From Collinsella aerofaciens ATCC 25986 (lineage in GTDB: Bacteria; Actinomycetota; Coriobacteriia; Coriobacteriales; Coriobacteriaceae): a stretch of DNA of 64,000 nt. Where the stretch lies: NCBI RefSeq assembly GCF_010509075.1, contig NZ_CP048433.1:806001-870000 (forward strand), written 5' to 3'. Of this stretch, positions 41,021-48,138 are shown piece after piece (position 1 is the first letter of the stretch; each line of letters starts with the position of its first letter). The notes beneath the pieces are model-generated. The model did not search any database and was not told the origin of the DNA. It saw only the letters and a program-made list of their open reading frames with translations. A program made the translations under genes and the position numbers.

Positions 41021-41363
41021 CGACGCCCAGCTCCGCCGCCATGTCGCGGATCTCCCTGCACGCGTCCAGGTCGGTGGTCTGGATGCTGTCGGCGTGCCCA
41101 TGGGGGTTGGCGCCGAGCGCGGCGATGAGTACGAGCTTGCGCGCGTTCCTGTCCGGGACGCCCGCCTGGCTGAAGGCCGCGCAGAGCGTGTCGGTGCACT
41201 CGCAGGCGAGCGCGAACAGGTCGCTGATGTCGGTCGGGCCCACGAAGCATGAGTCGCCGGAGCCGTCCCCTTTGGCGGTCGTGACCGTCGCGCAGCGGCA
41301 CTCGAAAGCGCGGGCCTCGCCGCACGCCTCGACCGTCACCCTGACCCTCTTCTCGCTACTCAT
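41007..41363 (-). CDS. Phage protein of unknown function
   Basis: A 118-residue protein rich in cysteine in its first half (ACGEARAFECRC, DSCFVG, ACECTDTLC). Its start overlaps the ParB-like gene by 8 bases and its end overlaps the second recombinase gene. The second half is helical (RKLVLIAALGANPHGHADS). Confidence 0.6.
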   Translation of the reverse strand: MSSEKRVRVTVEACGEARAFECRCATVTTAKGDGSGDSCFVGPTDISDLFALACECTDTLCAAFSQAGVPDRNARKLVLIAALGANPHGHADSIQTTDLDACREIRDMAAELGVDADI

Positions 41364-42609
41364 CCTTCTCCTCCTCAAAACTCGCCTGAACCCTCTCCAT
41401 GAGCCACACGTCCTCCTCGCCGGGCTCGAAGCCCACGGAGCAGAAGACGTCATAGTGGTCGAGCCACGCCTCCGCGTCGTCGCCGCCCCAGCGGTTGTTG
41501 AGCTGGGCCATGTCCTTGGCCGCCGCCATGAGCCAGCAGCCGGCCTCGTACTCGCTGGGCCTGCACGCCTTGAGGTTGCGGGCGAACTCGTCGCGCACGG
41601 CACCGAAGCGCTCCTCGTTCTCGGGGTTGCTGTCGCCGCCCATCGCCACGAGCAGCGCGGGCGGGTCCTCGCGGCCCACGCGCACGCACATCATGAGGTC
41701 CTTGGACATGGCGAAGGCGCCGGACGCCACGAAGCCGATCAGGCTCCTGTACAGCCCCTCGAGCGCCGCTTTCTCGCGCGCGGCCTCCTGCTCGGCCCGG
41801 ATCTCCTCCTCGGTCTTCTCGGGCTCGGCGCCCGAGCCGGCATTCGGCCCGTAGAGGTCCCAGTAGCTGCCCTTCAACACGGCAACGGTGCCGGCGGGGA
41901 ACTCCTGCCCCTCGAGTTTCTGGGCGGCGAGGCCGACATGGACCCAGTCCGTGTAGATGAACCCTTCAGGCTGCTCCTTCACGACCGGGATGCCAGCGTC
42001 GCCGAAGGCGTCGTAGTCCTCGGCCTTGGCCTCCTCGCGCTCGACGCGGCGGCGGATGCTGTCGGCCTTGCCGGCCCAGCCGTCACCGGCCGCCAGCACG
42101 GCCTCGACGTCCTTCTCGTCCTCGAAGGCGCTCGCGGCCTCGAGCTGCTCCAGCGTCACCTGCACACCGGCGTCGATGCGACCGCGCAGCTTGCGCGCGG
42201 CGCGGATCTGCCCGGCGGTGGCGCGGCTCGCGCGCTCGATGCGCTGCTCGTCGACGCCCAGCACGAGCATCTGCTGCACGCCTCGTGCGCGCTCGGCCTC
42301 GGTCAGCTGGCGCTTGTCGTCGGTGGCGAGCATGGCCACGAGCTCGTTGGCCTCGTCCATGCTCTCGGCCACCAGCGCGGACACCTCGCGGTCCTCCCCG
42401 TAGATCGAGGACAGCGCGCGGTATCGGCGCTCGCCGTCCACGATGCGGTAGACGTTGCCGTCCGCCACCACGACGACTGGGTTCAACGGCTCGCCGCCGG
42501 TCGCCTCGATGCTGCGGGCCAGGGCGCCGATGTCGCCGAAGTCCTCGCGCGGGTTCTGCTCGCTGGGCCTGATGTCGCCCAGGCGCACAGACTTCTTCTC
42601 GAATTGCAT
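41356..42609 (-). CDS. ParB-like nuclease-domain protein
   Basis: A 417-residue protein. The N-terminal ParB domain is clear (IRPSEQNPREDFGDIGALARSI, VYRIVDGERRYRAL), followed by a helix-turn-helix region (TEAERARGVQQMLVLGVDEQRIERASRATAGQIRAARKL in pattern) and a long helical C-terminal part. Without a ParA gene nearby, a role in partition is unlikely; many phages carry such proteins as regulators or nicking enzymes. Confidence 0.82.
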   Translation of the reverse strand: MQFEKKSVRLGDIRPSEQNPREDFGDIGALARSIEATGGEPLNPVVVVADGNVYRIVDGERRYRALSSIYGEDREVSALVAESMDEANELVAMLATDDKRQLTEAERARGVQQMLVLGVDEQRIERASRATAGQIRAARKLRGRIDAGVQVTLEQLEAASAFEDEKDVEAVLAAGDGWAGKADSIRRRVEREEAKAEDYDAFGDAGIPVVKEQPEGFIYTDWVHVGLAAQKLEGQEFPAGTVAVLKGSYWDLYGPNAGSGAEPEKTEEEIRAEQEAAREKAALEGLYRSLIGFVASGAFAMSKDLMMCVRVGREDPPALLVAMGGDSNPENEERFGAVRDEFARNLKACRPSEYEAGCWLMAAAKDMAQLNNRWGGDDAEAWLDHYDVFCSVGFEPGEEDVWLMERVQASFEEEKDE

Positions 42610-42619
42610 ATCTAACCTC

Positions 42620-42778
42620 CTAGTAGTACATCCCGCTCGGCGCGGTCCCCTCGATGGCGCCGGCGACGGCGATCAGGCCGATGAGCGCCACGGCGCACAC
42701 CACGCTGCGAACGCGCTCGGGAAGCGAGTCCCACCACGCGCCGAGGCGGCAGCCCGCCTCCCAGACCAGGTCGCCCAT
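42620..42778 (-). CDS. Small membrane protein
   Basis: A 52-residue frame with one transmembrane helix at about residues 26-43 (SVVCAVALIGLIAVAGAI). Its ATG overlaps the stop of the preceding gene as TGATG. Function unknown. Confidence 0.55.
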   Translation of the reverse strand: MGDLVWEAGCRLGAWWDSLPERVRSVVCAVALIGLIAVAGAIEGTAPSGMYY

Positions 42779-43008
42779 CACGCCACCCGCCTCGGACGGC
42801 GCGCCGGAACGCAGTCGGGCGAGGGCAGCGCCGGCACCGCGCCGCGCGCCATGATGGCGGCATCGATGTCCTCGCTGCGCACCACCTCGCGTGAGCTGCT
42901 CGGGTTGAGCGACGGGTAGCGCGGTATCACGCCCTGCATGACCATCGCGCGGAACGTGACGTTGTCGCAGCAGGCGTAACGCGCGCCCTTGGCTATCGAC
43001 ATCCACAT
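42778..43008 (-). CDS. Excisionase-like small DNA-binding protein
   Basis: A 76-residue protein whose pattern (ARYACCDNVTFRAMVMQGVIPRYPS...SREVVRSEDIDAAI) matches winged-helix Xis/MerR-like proteins: helix-turn-helix, then a wing, then a D-E-D-I helix. A basic tail follows. The start has AAAGGAGAAGGCC. The 225 bases upstream form a series of hairpins. Confidence 0.6.
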   Translation of the reverse strand: MWMSIAKGARYACCDNVTFRAMVMQGVIPRYPSLNPSSSREVVRSEDIDAAIMARGAVPALPSPDCVPARRPRRVA

Positions 43009-43052
43009 GGCCTTCTCCTTTCACATGTAATAGGGCCAATCCCTTGCCGGAG

Positions 43053-43221
43053 GGCTGCACCGATAGATGCAGCCGGAGGGCGCTCCCCCGCCAAAGGGAG
43101 CGGTGCCGCCGCCCCGCCAAGTCGGCGGCGGACACCTTGCGGGCCGGATGTAGGGGTCCGGCCCCGTCGCGCCACGGGCCCCGCGGAATGGGGGCGGTAC
43201 GGAACCCGTGGCGCGACGGGG
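43053..43221 (-). ncRNA. Array of five GC-rich stem-loops in the leader of the excisionase-like gene
   Basis: Five consecutive inverted repeats fill this noncoding stretch: GGCTGCA/TGCAGCC (43053-43074), CGCTCCC/GGGAGCG (43081-43102), GGTGCCGCCGCC with its complement (43102-43136), GGGCCGGA/TCCGGCCC (43141-43164), and a 17-bp perfect stem 43162-43178 with 43205-43221. The last two compete for four bases. None has a T-run, so they are not ordinary terminators. The stretch lies between two leftward genes and ends 45 bases before the start codon of the excisionase-like gene. Confidence 0.65.
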
Positions 43222-43233
43222 GCGGGCCAGCCG

Positions 43234-43302
43234 TCAGCGGCGCATGAGGCCGAGTCCGACCCCGAACAGGAACGCGAAGGAAAGTGCGAGAATGAAACCC
43301 AT
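43234..43302 (-). CDS. Tiny single-helix membrane peptide
   Basis: A 22-residue frame, MGFILALSFAFLFGVGLGLM plus two arginines, entirely hydrophobic, with an ideal AAGGAGG six bases before the ATG. It stands alone upstream of the hairpin array and divergent from the gene at 43330. It could be a small toxin-like or leader peptide. Confidence 0.5.
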   Translation of the reverse strand: MGFILALSFAFLFGVGLGLMRR

Positions 43303-43329
43303 GGGAACCTCCTTGGAAGGGAATTGAAG

Positions 43330-43794
43330 ATGAACAAGACACTCAAAGCCGCGAAGGAGAACATCGACCTGCTGATCACCATCGCCGGCGCGGTCGGGTT
43401 CGGCTCGATCGCCGCGATGGCCGAGGACGTGCGCATGGTGGTCGCCGAGCACCCGGCCTCGTGCCTCCTCCTGACCGGCGCCGCCGCCATGCTCGGGTAC
43501 GCGACCGCGCGCGTCGTCTCCGCGAGGAGCTCCTGGGCAAAGCGCAGGAGGATGGACGACCGCCTCTCCGCCGTATTCCTCGGCATGTCGAGGAGGCGGA
43601 AGGAGCTGGTGTCCCGTGCGCTCGACGAGGGCTCCGTCAGCCTCTCCCCGCTCGATGCCGACGCCCTCGCGCTGTGCGAGCTCGGCATCTTCGGCACGCC
43701 GCCGGTCGGCTCGATGCTCACCGCGACCGACTTCTCCATCAGGCCCGCGGTGGTCAGGGCGATCGCCGGGCACCGATCCGAGTGGCTCGCCTAG
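43330..43794 (+). CDS. Rightward membrane protein, candidate lysogenic conversion gene
   Basis: A 154-residue protein read against the direction of all surrounding early genes. Two membrane helices (LLITIAGAVGFGSIAAM and CLLLTGAAAMLGYATARVV) are followed by a cytoplasmic helical domain (SWAKRRRMDDRLSAVFLGMSRRRKELVSRAL). A GGAAGGG ribosome binding site lies upstream. Its stop overlaps the stop of the convergent gene by 4 bases. Orientation suggests expression from the prophage state; a superinfection-exclusion role is possible but not shown. Confidence 0.6.
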   Translation: MNKTLKAAKENIDLLITIAGAVGFGSIAAMAEDVRMVVAEHPASCLLLTGAAAMLGYATARVVSARSSWAKRRRMDDRLSAVFLGMSRRRKELVSRALDEGSVSLSPLDADALALCELGIFGTPPVGSMLTATDFSIRPAVVRAIAGHRSEWLA

Positions 43795-43943
43795 CGCTCG
43801 CAGAGCGACCAAAGCGCCCACGCCGCGATGAACGGCACGGCGGCCGAGAAGCACACCCGCGCGAGGCCGTAGGCCCCCTGCGCGGTGCACGCCCACCCCG
43901 CGACATCCATCACGACGGCCGAGGCCAGCAGCGCCCGGGTCAT
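43791..43943 (-). CDS. Small two-helix membrane protein
   Basis: A 50-residue frame with hydrophobic segments ALLASAVVMDVAGWA and GLARVCFSAAVPFIAAWALW. The ATG overlaps the upstream stop as ATGA. Confidence 0.5.
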   Translation of the reverse strand: MTRALLASAVVMDVAGWACTAQGAYGLARVCFSAAVPFIAAWALWSLCER

Positions 43944-44215
43944 TCGCGACCGCGGCCGAACGGCCACTCGCCCGGCGCGGGGTCGATCTCCATGACGTCG
44001 TAGGCCACCGGGTCGAGCGACTGCCTGCGGTCGAGCGCGACCAGGCGCGCGAGGTAGGCGACGTCGCCGACCAGGACGTGCTTGCGGAACGCGTAGCGCG
44101 CGTCCGCCAGGAACTCGAACATCTCCGTGTGCCACACGGCGTGCTCGTCGGCCCACGTGACCATGCCGCCCAGAGTCGTGATGTCGTCTGGCAGCTCGTA
44201 ACTCTTGCCTGTCAT
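43940..44215 (-). CDS. Phage early protein of unknown function
   Basis: A 91-residue protein (SYELPDDITTLGGMVTWADEHAVWHTEMFEFL...) with a helical middle. Ribosome binding site GAGGAAGAGGA. No family recognised. Confidence 0.6.
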   Translation of the reverse strand: MTGKSYELPDDITTLGGMVTWADEHAVWHTEMFEFLADARYAFRKHVLVGDVAYLARLVALDRRQSLDPVAYDVMEIDPAPGEWPFGRGRE

Positions 44216-44247
44216 TCCTCTTCCTCCAGATCATCCATGGACACGCC

Positions 44248-44514
44248 CTACCATTCCTCGTCGAGAGAGGGCACGCGCACGAGCATGTCGCCGCTCCACC
44301 GGTAGCCCTTCCCCTTCACCCTGATGGTTGCATCGCTGAAGGCCGAGTAGGCCCAACCGTGGAGCTCTCCCAGCTTGGCCGTCGAGGTCTCGACGAGGTC
44401 GATATCGAGGTCCTCGGGAAAGAGAAACTCCGCCCGGATCCTGTGCCTGAGGCTCTCCTCCGTCTCGTAGAGGATGCCGTCCCTCTCCCTGAACGTGAAC
44501 ACCTGGTCGATCAT
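44248..44514 (-). CDS. Phage early protein of unknown function
   Basis: An 88-residue protein, second gene of the leftward early operon after the Cro-like gene, with an AAAGGAGAAGG ribosome binding site. No family recognised; rich in acidic residues in the middle (FPEDLDIDLVET). Confidence 0.6.
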   Translation of the reverse strand: MIDQVFTFRERDGILYETEESLRHRIRAEFLFPEDLDIDLVETSTAKLGELHGWAYSAFSDATIRVKGKGYRWSGDMLVRVPSLDEEW

Positions 44515-44551
44515 GACCTTCTCCTTTCAGCAGTTCGTTAGCGCGCCGCGT

Positions 44552-44779
44552 CTACGCGGCCTCGTCAGTGTTCCAGCCCATCAGGTCGTTGGGCGTGCAT
44601 CCGAGTGCCTGGGCGATGGCGTAGGCCTTGTCGACGCCCGGGACCATCGAGCCGTTCTCGTAGCCGATGATCGAAGATGCCGAGAGCCCCGCCTTGTTGG
44701 CCAGCTGCTCCTGCGACATATCAGCGCGAGCGCGGGCGGCGCGCAAGTTCGCGCCAAACTCGTCCTTCGAGAATTTCAT
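44552..44779 (-). CDS. Cro-like XRE-family regulator
   Basis: A 75-residue helix-turn-helix protein (MSQEQLANKAGLSASSIIGYENG). It is the first gene of the leftward early operon, divergent from the repressor gene, and sits directly downstream of the operators. It should repress the repressor gene and favour lytic growth. Confidence 0.85.
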   Translation of the reverse strand: MKFSKDEFGANLRAARARADMSQEQLANKAGLSASSIIGYENGSMVPGVDKAYAIAQALGCTPNDLMGWNTDEAA

Positions 44780-44798
44780 CTCTTCCTCCTTCTGAAAT

Positions 44799-44814
44799 AG
44801 GGAACTTCTTCCCT
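44799..44814. promoter_or_regulatory. Operator O1
   Basis: Perfect inverted repeat AGGGAA-cttc-TTCCCT, just downstream of the expected start point of the leftward promoter. Confidence 0.8.
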
Positions 44815-44825
44815 GTGCAAATCAG

Positions 44826-44853
44826 AGTATAGGGAATCTTTTCCCGATTGCAA
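44826..44853 (-). promoter_or_regulatory. Leftward early promoter
   Basis: On the minus strand: -35 TTGCAA (44848-44853), 16-bp spacer, -10 TATACT (44826-44831). Operator O2 fills the spacer exactly, so a bound repressor would exclude RNA polymerase. Confidence 0.82.
44831..44846. promoter_or_regulatory. Operator O2
   Basis: AGGGAA-tctt-TTCCCG, one mismatch from the O1 consensus, between the -35 and -10 boxes of the early promoter. Confidence 0.8.
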
Positions 44854-44869
44854 TAGCAAACTAGGGCTT

Positions 44870-44899
44870 TTCTTGCCTTTTCTTTTGTGTATCTATAGA
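44870..44899 (+). promoter_or_regulatory. Repressor gene promoter
   Basis: -35 TTCTTG (44870-44875), 18-bp spacer, -10 TATAGA (44894-44899), 37 bases before the repressor start codon. A weaker match than the leftward promoter. Confidence 0.55.
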
Positions 44900-44904
44900 A
44901 TCCT

Positions 44905-44920
44905 CGGTAAATACTTCCCT
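44905..44920. promoter_or_regulatory. Operator O3
   Basis: CGGTAA-atac-TTCCCT, an imperfect copy of the same operator with a perfect right half, just after the -10 box of the repressor promoter; suited for autorepression. Confidence 0.65.
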
Positions 44921-44935
44921 ATATTGGAGGTGACG

Positions 44936-45319
44936 ATGAACCTAAAACTTAAGCAGGCTAGGAAAGAAAACGGATATTCACAGGCCGATCTGGCAGACGC
45001 GTTGAACGTTGATATCAAAACGGTAGGTAACTGGGAACGAGGGAAAACTCTTCCCGATATTGAGCAGCTCTGGAAATGCGCGAAGATTCTGCACACCGAC
45101 CCCAACGACCTGCTCGGATGGTACGAGGAGCATCCCGAGGACAGGCCGACGGTGCCGGCGGGCGCGGAGGGCGAGCTGATCGCCTGCTACCGGCAGAGCA
45201 CCGAGAAGAGGCGCTCGAAGATCCTGGAGACGGCACGCGACCAGGCCGAGCTGTCCCAAGCTCAAGCTGCGGCGCCTGAAGGCGAAGGGCTGGAAGCGGA
45301 TCAAGTAAGGTCCGCGTAG
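44936..45319 (+). CDS. C1-type phage repressor (XRE family)
   Basis: A 127-residue protein with an N-terminal helix-turn-helix (YSQADLADALNVDIKTVGNWERG). The start is the ATG with GGAGGTGACG upstream. The C-terminal part is short, with no LexA-type peptidase motif, so RecA-driven self-cleavage is unlikely and induction may need an antirepressor. A fifth operator-like sequence with a 5-base spacer (AGGGAA-aactc-TTCCCG, 45040-45056) lies inside the gene. Confidence 0.85.
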   Translation: MNLKLKQARKENGYSQADLADALNVDIKTVGNWERGKTLPDIEQLWKCAKILHTDPNDLLGWYEEHPEDRPTVPAGAEGELIACYRQSTEKRRSKILETARDQAELSQAQAAAPEGEGLEADQVRSA

Positions 45320-45342
45320 ACATCCAGCGGAAAGGAAGATAT

Positions 45343-46347
45343 ATGGAAGACCCCATCCAGGCCGAGATAATCCTGTACCAGTCCGAGGGGACAAACGTGC
45401 CGGTGCAGGTCTACTACAAGGACGAGACCCTTTGGGTCTCGCAGGCGGCGATGGCCGAGCTGTTTGACGTCACCGTGCCGACAATCTCGGCGCACCTGAA
45501 GAACATTTATGACAGCGGAGAGCTGCAAAAGGCCAGCTCAACTAGTTTTTTAGAAATTTTCGAAAAAACCTCCAAGGGAGGCAGGCCGAAGACTTTCTAT
45601 AACCTCGATGCGGTAATCGCCGTCGGGTACCGCGTCAACTCGATGCGCGCGACCCGCTTCCGCCAGTGGGCGACGGCGACCCTCAAGGAGTACATCACCA
45701 AGGGATTCGTCCTCAACGACGACATGCTCAAGAACGGCCGGCCTTTCGGCAAGGATTACTTCGACGAGCTGCTCGCCCGCATCCGCGACATCCGCGCGAG
45801 CGAGCGGCGCGTGTGGCTCAAGATCACCGACATATTCCAGGAGTGCAGCTTCGACTACGACAAGGACTCGACCATGGCCAAGAACTTCTACGCCGCGGTC
45901 CAGAACAAGATGCACTACGCCGTCACCGGGCACACCGCGGCCGAGATCGTCCAGGGGCGCTCCGACCCGTCCAAGCCCAACATGGGGCTCACCTCATGGA
46001 AGGGAGGCCCCGAGGGCCGCATCCACTCCTCGGACGTCACCGTGGCCAAGAACTACCTGTCCGAAGACGAGATCAGGCAGCTGAACCGCCTCGTCACGAT
46101 GCTGCTCGACACGCTCGAGGACAGGGCCGAGCGGCACGTCCTTACGAGCATGGAGGACTGCGAGCGCCTGCTCGACGGCTTCCTGACGTTCAGCGGGCGC
46201 GAGGTGCTCAAGGGCCTCGGCAACCGCAACAAGAAGACGGCGGACAAGATCGCCAAGGAGCGCTTCCACGAGTTCCAGAAGCTCCAGGACAAGACCTACG
46301 AGAACGATTTCGAGCGCATGGCGAAGCGCCTGAACGGCAAGGCATAG
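45343..46347 (+). CDS. RhuM family protein
   Basis: A 334-residue protein of the virulence RhuM family (YYKDETLWVSQAAMAELFDVTVPTISAHLKNIY, then ...VGYRVNSMRATRFRQWAT and RVWLKITDIFQECSFDYDKDS). The N-terminus is a Bro-N/KilA-like DNA-binding domain. It is co-transcribed with the repressor (24-base gap) and so expressed in the lysogen. Its cellular role is unknown; such genes are common cargo of prophages and islands. Confidence 0.85.
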   Translation: MEDPIQAEIILYQSEGTNVPVQVYYKDETLWVSQAAMAELFDVTVPTISAHLKNIYDSGELQKASSTSFLEIFEKTSKGGRPKTFYNLDAVIAVGYRVNSMRATRFRQWATATLKEYITKGFVLNDDMLKNGRPFGKDYFDELLARIRDIRASERRVWLKITDIFQECSFDYDKDSTMAKNFYAAVQNKMHYAVTGHTAAEIVQGRSDPSKPNMGLTSWKGGPEGRIHSSDVTVAKNYLSEDEIRQLNRLVTMLLDTLEDRAERHVLTSMEDCERLLDGFLTFSGREVLKGLGNRNKKTADKIAKERFHEFQKLQDKTYENDFERMAKRLNGKA

Positions 46348-46381
46348 CGGGCGCAGGGGCCCATCAAAGCGCCAGTTATTC

Positions 46382-46409
46382 CCCATTTTCGCGGGGTCAC
46401 GAAAATGGG
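46382..46409. repeat. Inverted repeat between RhuM gene and integrase
   Basis: CCCATTTTCG-8 bases-CGAAAATGGG, a perfect 10-bp arm pair. No T-run; it may be a protein binding site at the integrase promoter. Confidence 0.65.
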
Positions 46410-46492
46410 CGACGGCTTGACCGCGCCGACGGCAAACGGTAATTTGGACAGCGGTATTGACGCGGGGACCCCACGGGGCTCGCGTCCAAAGG

Positions 46493-46524
46493 AAAGGCGG
46501 CTGTCCCAGGGGGCGGCCGCCTTT
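46493..46524 (+). terminator. Terminator of the repressor-RhuM operon
   Basis: Stem AAAGGCGGC / GCCGCCTTT followed by CTTCGTT, upstream of the integrase gene. Confidence 0.65.
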
Positions 46525-46621
46525 CTTCGTTATCAAGACATAAAGAAACCCCGTGCGGCAATCTTGGCGGATCCGCACGGGGCATGCCCTCCGGCAAATA
46601 AGGGAAAGGCAGGACCATTAT

Positions 46622-47860
46622 ATGGCAACCAGTGAGAACTCAAGGTCAAAACTCGGCTCCAAGCGCGAGGTCGCGCCCGGCAAGTGGGTGATCCGCGTGC
46701 AGGCGGGCTTCCGCGCGGACGGCCATGTGCGGCGCGTGTCGCGCACCGTATACGGCACCGAGACCGAGGCCGATATCGCCATCGCCCAGCTCGCACAGGA
46801 ACTGGGCGTGTCCCAGGCGGCGCACGCGGGCGTGACGCTCGACATGTACTACTGGGGCGTGTTCCGCGACTCCCCCAGCACCCGCGGCAAGCCGCGCTCC
46901 CGCGCGAGCCTACGCGAGTACGACAGGCAGATGTGCAACTACATCTCCCCCGTCCTGGGGAGCATCGACATCTCCGAGATAACCCACGACATGATGCGAA
47001 GCTGCATCGAGCGCTCGGGCGCGCCGGCAAAGACCAAGACCACGCTTCGCGCCGTCATGCGCCGCGCCTTCGACGACGGCTGGGTGACGGTGGAGCCCTT
47101 CCGCCGCCGCGTCATCGCGCCCAAGGCCAAGCAGGCTCCCGTGGAGCCGTGGAGCATCCCCGAGGCCGCCGAGGCGCTGCGCAGGCTCGCCGCCAGCGAC
47201 GACCGCGCCGATCTGGTCATGAACGCCTACCTCATCCTGGGCCTGAGCGGCCTGCGCAAGGAGGAGGCGTTGGCCGTGCGCCCGTGCGACCTCAAGGTCA
47301 CCACGACCTACGACTTCGCCACGGGCAAGCCGACCGTCTCGGAGTACATCGAGGTCTGCCGCGCGTACACGGACGAGGACGGCGTGAAGGAGACCAAGAA
47401 CGCCCATTCCGTGCGCACCGTGCCGGTTTTATTGGCGGGCCGCGAGCGCCTGCACCAGATCATGGACGAGCTGCGTCCGAGCATAACCGTCGAGGGCGGC
47501 ACTTCGGTTACGGAGCAGGTGCGGGAGTGGAGCGGGCAGCGCATCGTGAACATGCGCGGCGACAACCTCGTGCGCGCCTGGCGGCGCATGTGCGTACGCC
47601 ATGACCTGCGGTATATCCCGCCCAAGGCCCTGCGCCACACGTCCGAGACCATCATGGCGGCGACCGAGGTCGACCCCCTGAGCATTATGGATTTGCACGG
47701 CCATACGGACCTGGGGACAGATTACCGCCATTACATAAAACCGGGCCTCGCGGAGCGCGAGAAGGCCGCCAGGCAGGTCGGGCGCGCCCTGCAGATCGTC
47801 GAGGGCGGCAGCGCGGACGGCGGTTTTAATGTCACCGGTCGCAGCGCCGAGACGCTCTAA
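46622..47860 (+). CDS. int: Phage integrase (tyrosine recombinase)
   Basis: A 412-residue integrase next to attR. Domains: arm-binding N-terminus (about 1-65), core-binding domain (75-165) and catalytic domain (175-400). Catalytic residues are R212 (GLRKEE), R338 (KALRHT), H361 (HGHTDLG) and Y371. The first histidine of the usual HxLRHT box is K336 here. Start ATG at 46622 with AGGACC upstream; an earlier in-frame start is less likely. It should catalyse integration into the tRNA-Lys 3' end. Confidence 0.9.
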   Translation: MATSENSRSKLGSKREVAPGKWVIRVQAGFRADGHVRRVSRTVYGTETEADIAIAQLAQELGVSQAAHAGVTLDMYYWGVFRDSPSTRGKPRSRASLREYDRQMCNYISPVLGSIDISEITHDMMRSCIERSGAPAKTKTTLRAVMRRAFDDGWVTVEPFRRRVIAPKAKQAPVEPWSIPEAAEALRRLAASDDRADLVMNAYLILGLSGLRKEEALAVRPCDLKVTTTYDFATGKPTVSEYIEVCRAYTDEDGVKETKNAHSVRTVPVLLAGRERLHQIMDELRPSITVEGGTSVTEQVREWSGQRIVNMRGDNLVRAWRRMCVRHDLRYIPPKALRHTSETIMAATEVDPLSIMDLHGHTDLGTDYRHYIKPGLAEREKAARQVGRALQIVEGGSADGGFNVTGRSAETL

Positions 47861-47899
47861 ATTGCATTTTCTAGGTCCACTACCTACAAAATGAATAAA

Positions 47900-47933
47900 A
47901 CGCCCCCTGCCGCGCATAAACGGCAGGGGGCGT
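47900..47933 (-). terminator. Strong hairpin after the integrase gene
   Basis: Stem ACGCCCCCTGCCG / CGGCAGGGGGCGT, 13 bp, with a TTTTATT tail on the minus strand. It would stop transcripts coming from the tRNA side and may also end the integrase message. Confidence 0.75.
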
Positions 47934-47980
47934 AAAACGCGAACGGTAACGGACGGTTATGATTCGACTCTTCGGTAAAC

Positions 47981-48009
47981 AAAAAAGGTCAGCGCCGAAG
48001 CGCTGACCT
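47981..48009 (-). terminator. Phage-supplied terminator of tRNA-Lys
   Basis: Stem AGGTCAGCGC / GCGCTGACCT with a 4-base loop, then TTTTTT on the minus strand, 11 bases after the tRNA 3' end. It replaces the original terminator now found beyond attL. Confidence 0.9.
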
Positions 48010-48019
48010 GCGTGTTCTT

Positions 48020-48095
48020 TGGTGGGCCGTCAGGGGGTCGAACCCTGGACCTTGGGATTAAGAGTCCCCTGCTCTACCAACTGAGCTAACGACCC
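48020..48095 (-). tRNA. tRNA-Lys(CTT), restored by the prophage
   Basis: 76 bases with encoded CCA. The anticodon loop CTCTTAA gives CTT. The 3' 46 bases after the anticodon stem are the attachment core and come from the phage. Compared with the second copy the T loop has one change (TTCGACC instead of TTCGAAC), which is also present at attL. Confidence 0.93.
48021..48066. repeat. attR: 46-bp attachment core within tRNA-Lys
   Basis: Identical to 9188-9233. Integration here keeps the tRNA gene whole. Confidence 0.95.
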
Positions 48096-48138
48096 AAAGC
48101 TAAAGTCCGTTATGGCGGACTTTAGAGAAGATATCGTG

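Larger units (their letters stand above)
9188..48066. mobile_element. Prophage of siphovirus type integrated in tRNA-Lys(CTT)
   Basis: Bounded by the 46-bp direct repeat, with a tyrosine integrase gene next to attR. It holds all modules expected for a functional long-tailed phage: lysogeny switch, early genes, HNH nuclease, both terminase subunits, portal, scaffold, capsid, neck, tail tube, tail chaperones with frameshift, tape measure, tail tip, fibre, holin and endolysin. Additional cargo is a DGR, HicAB and a RhuM-family gene. No broken structural gene was seen, so the prophage may be inducible. A dedicated replication helicase or primase was not recognised. Confidence 0.95.

Noticed and set aside
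43053-43221. Series of intrinsic terminators
   Set aside because: None of the five stems is followed by a T-run on either strand.
45040-45056. A fourth operator inside the repressor gene
   Set aside because: The two halves match but the spacer is five bases instead of four, which changes the symmetry; mentioned only as a weak site.
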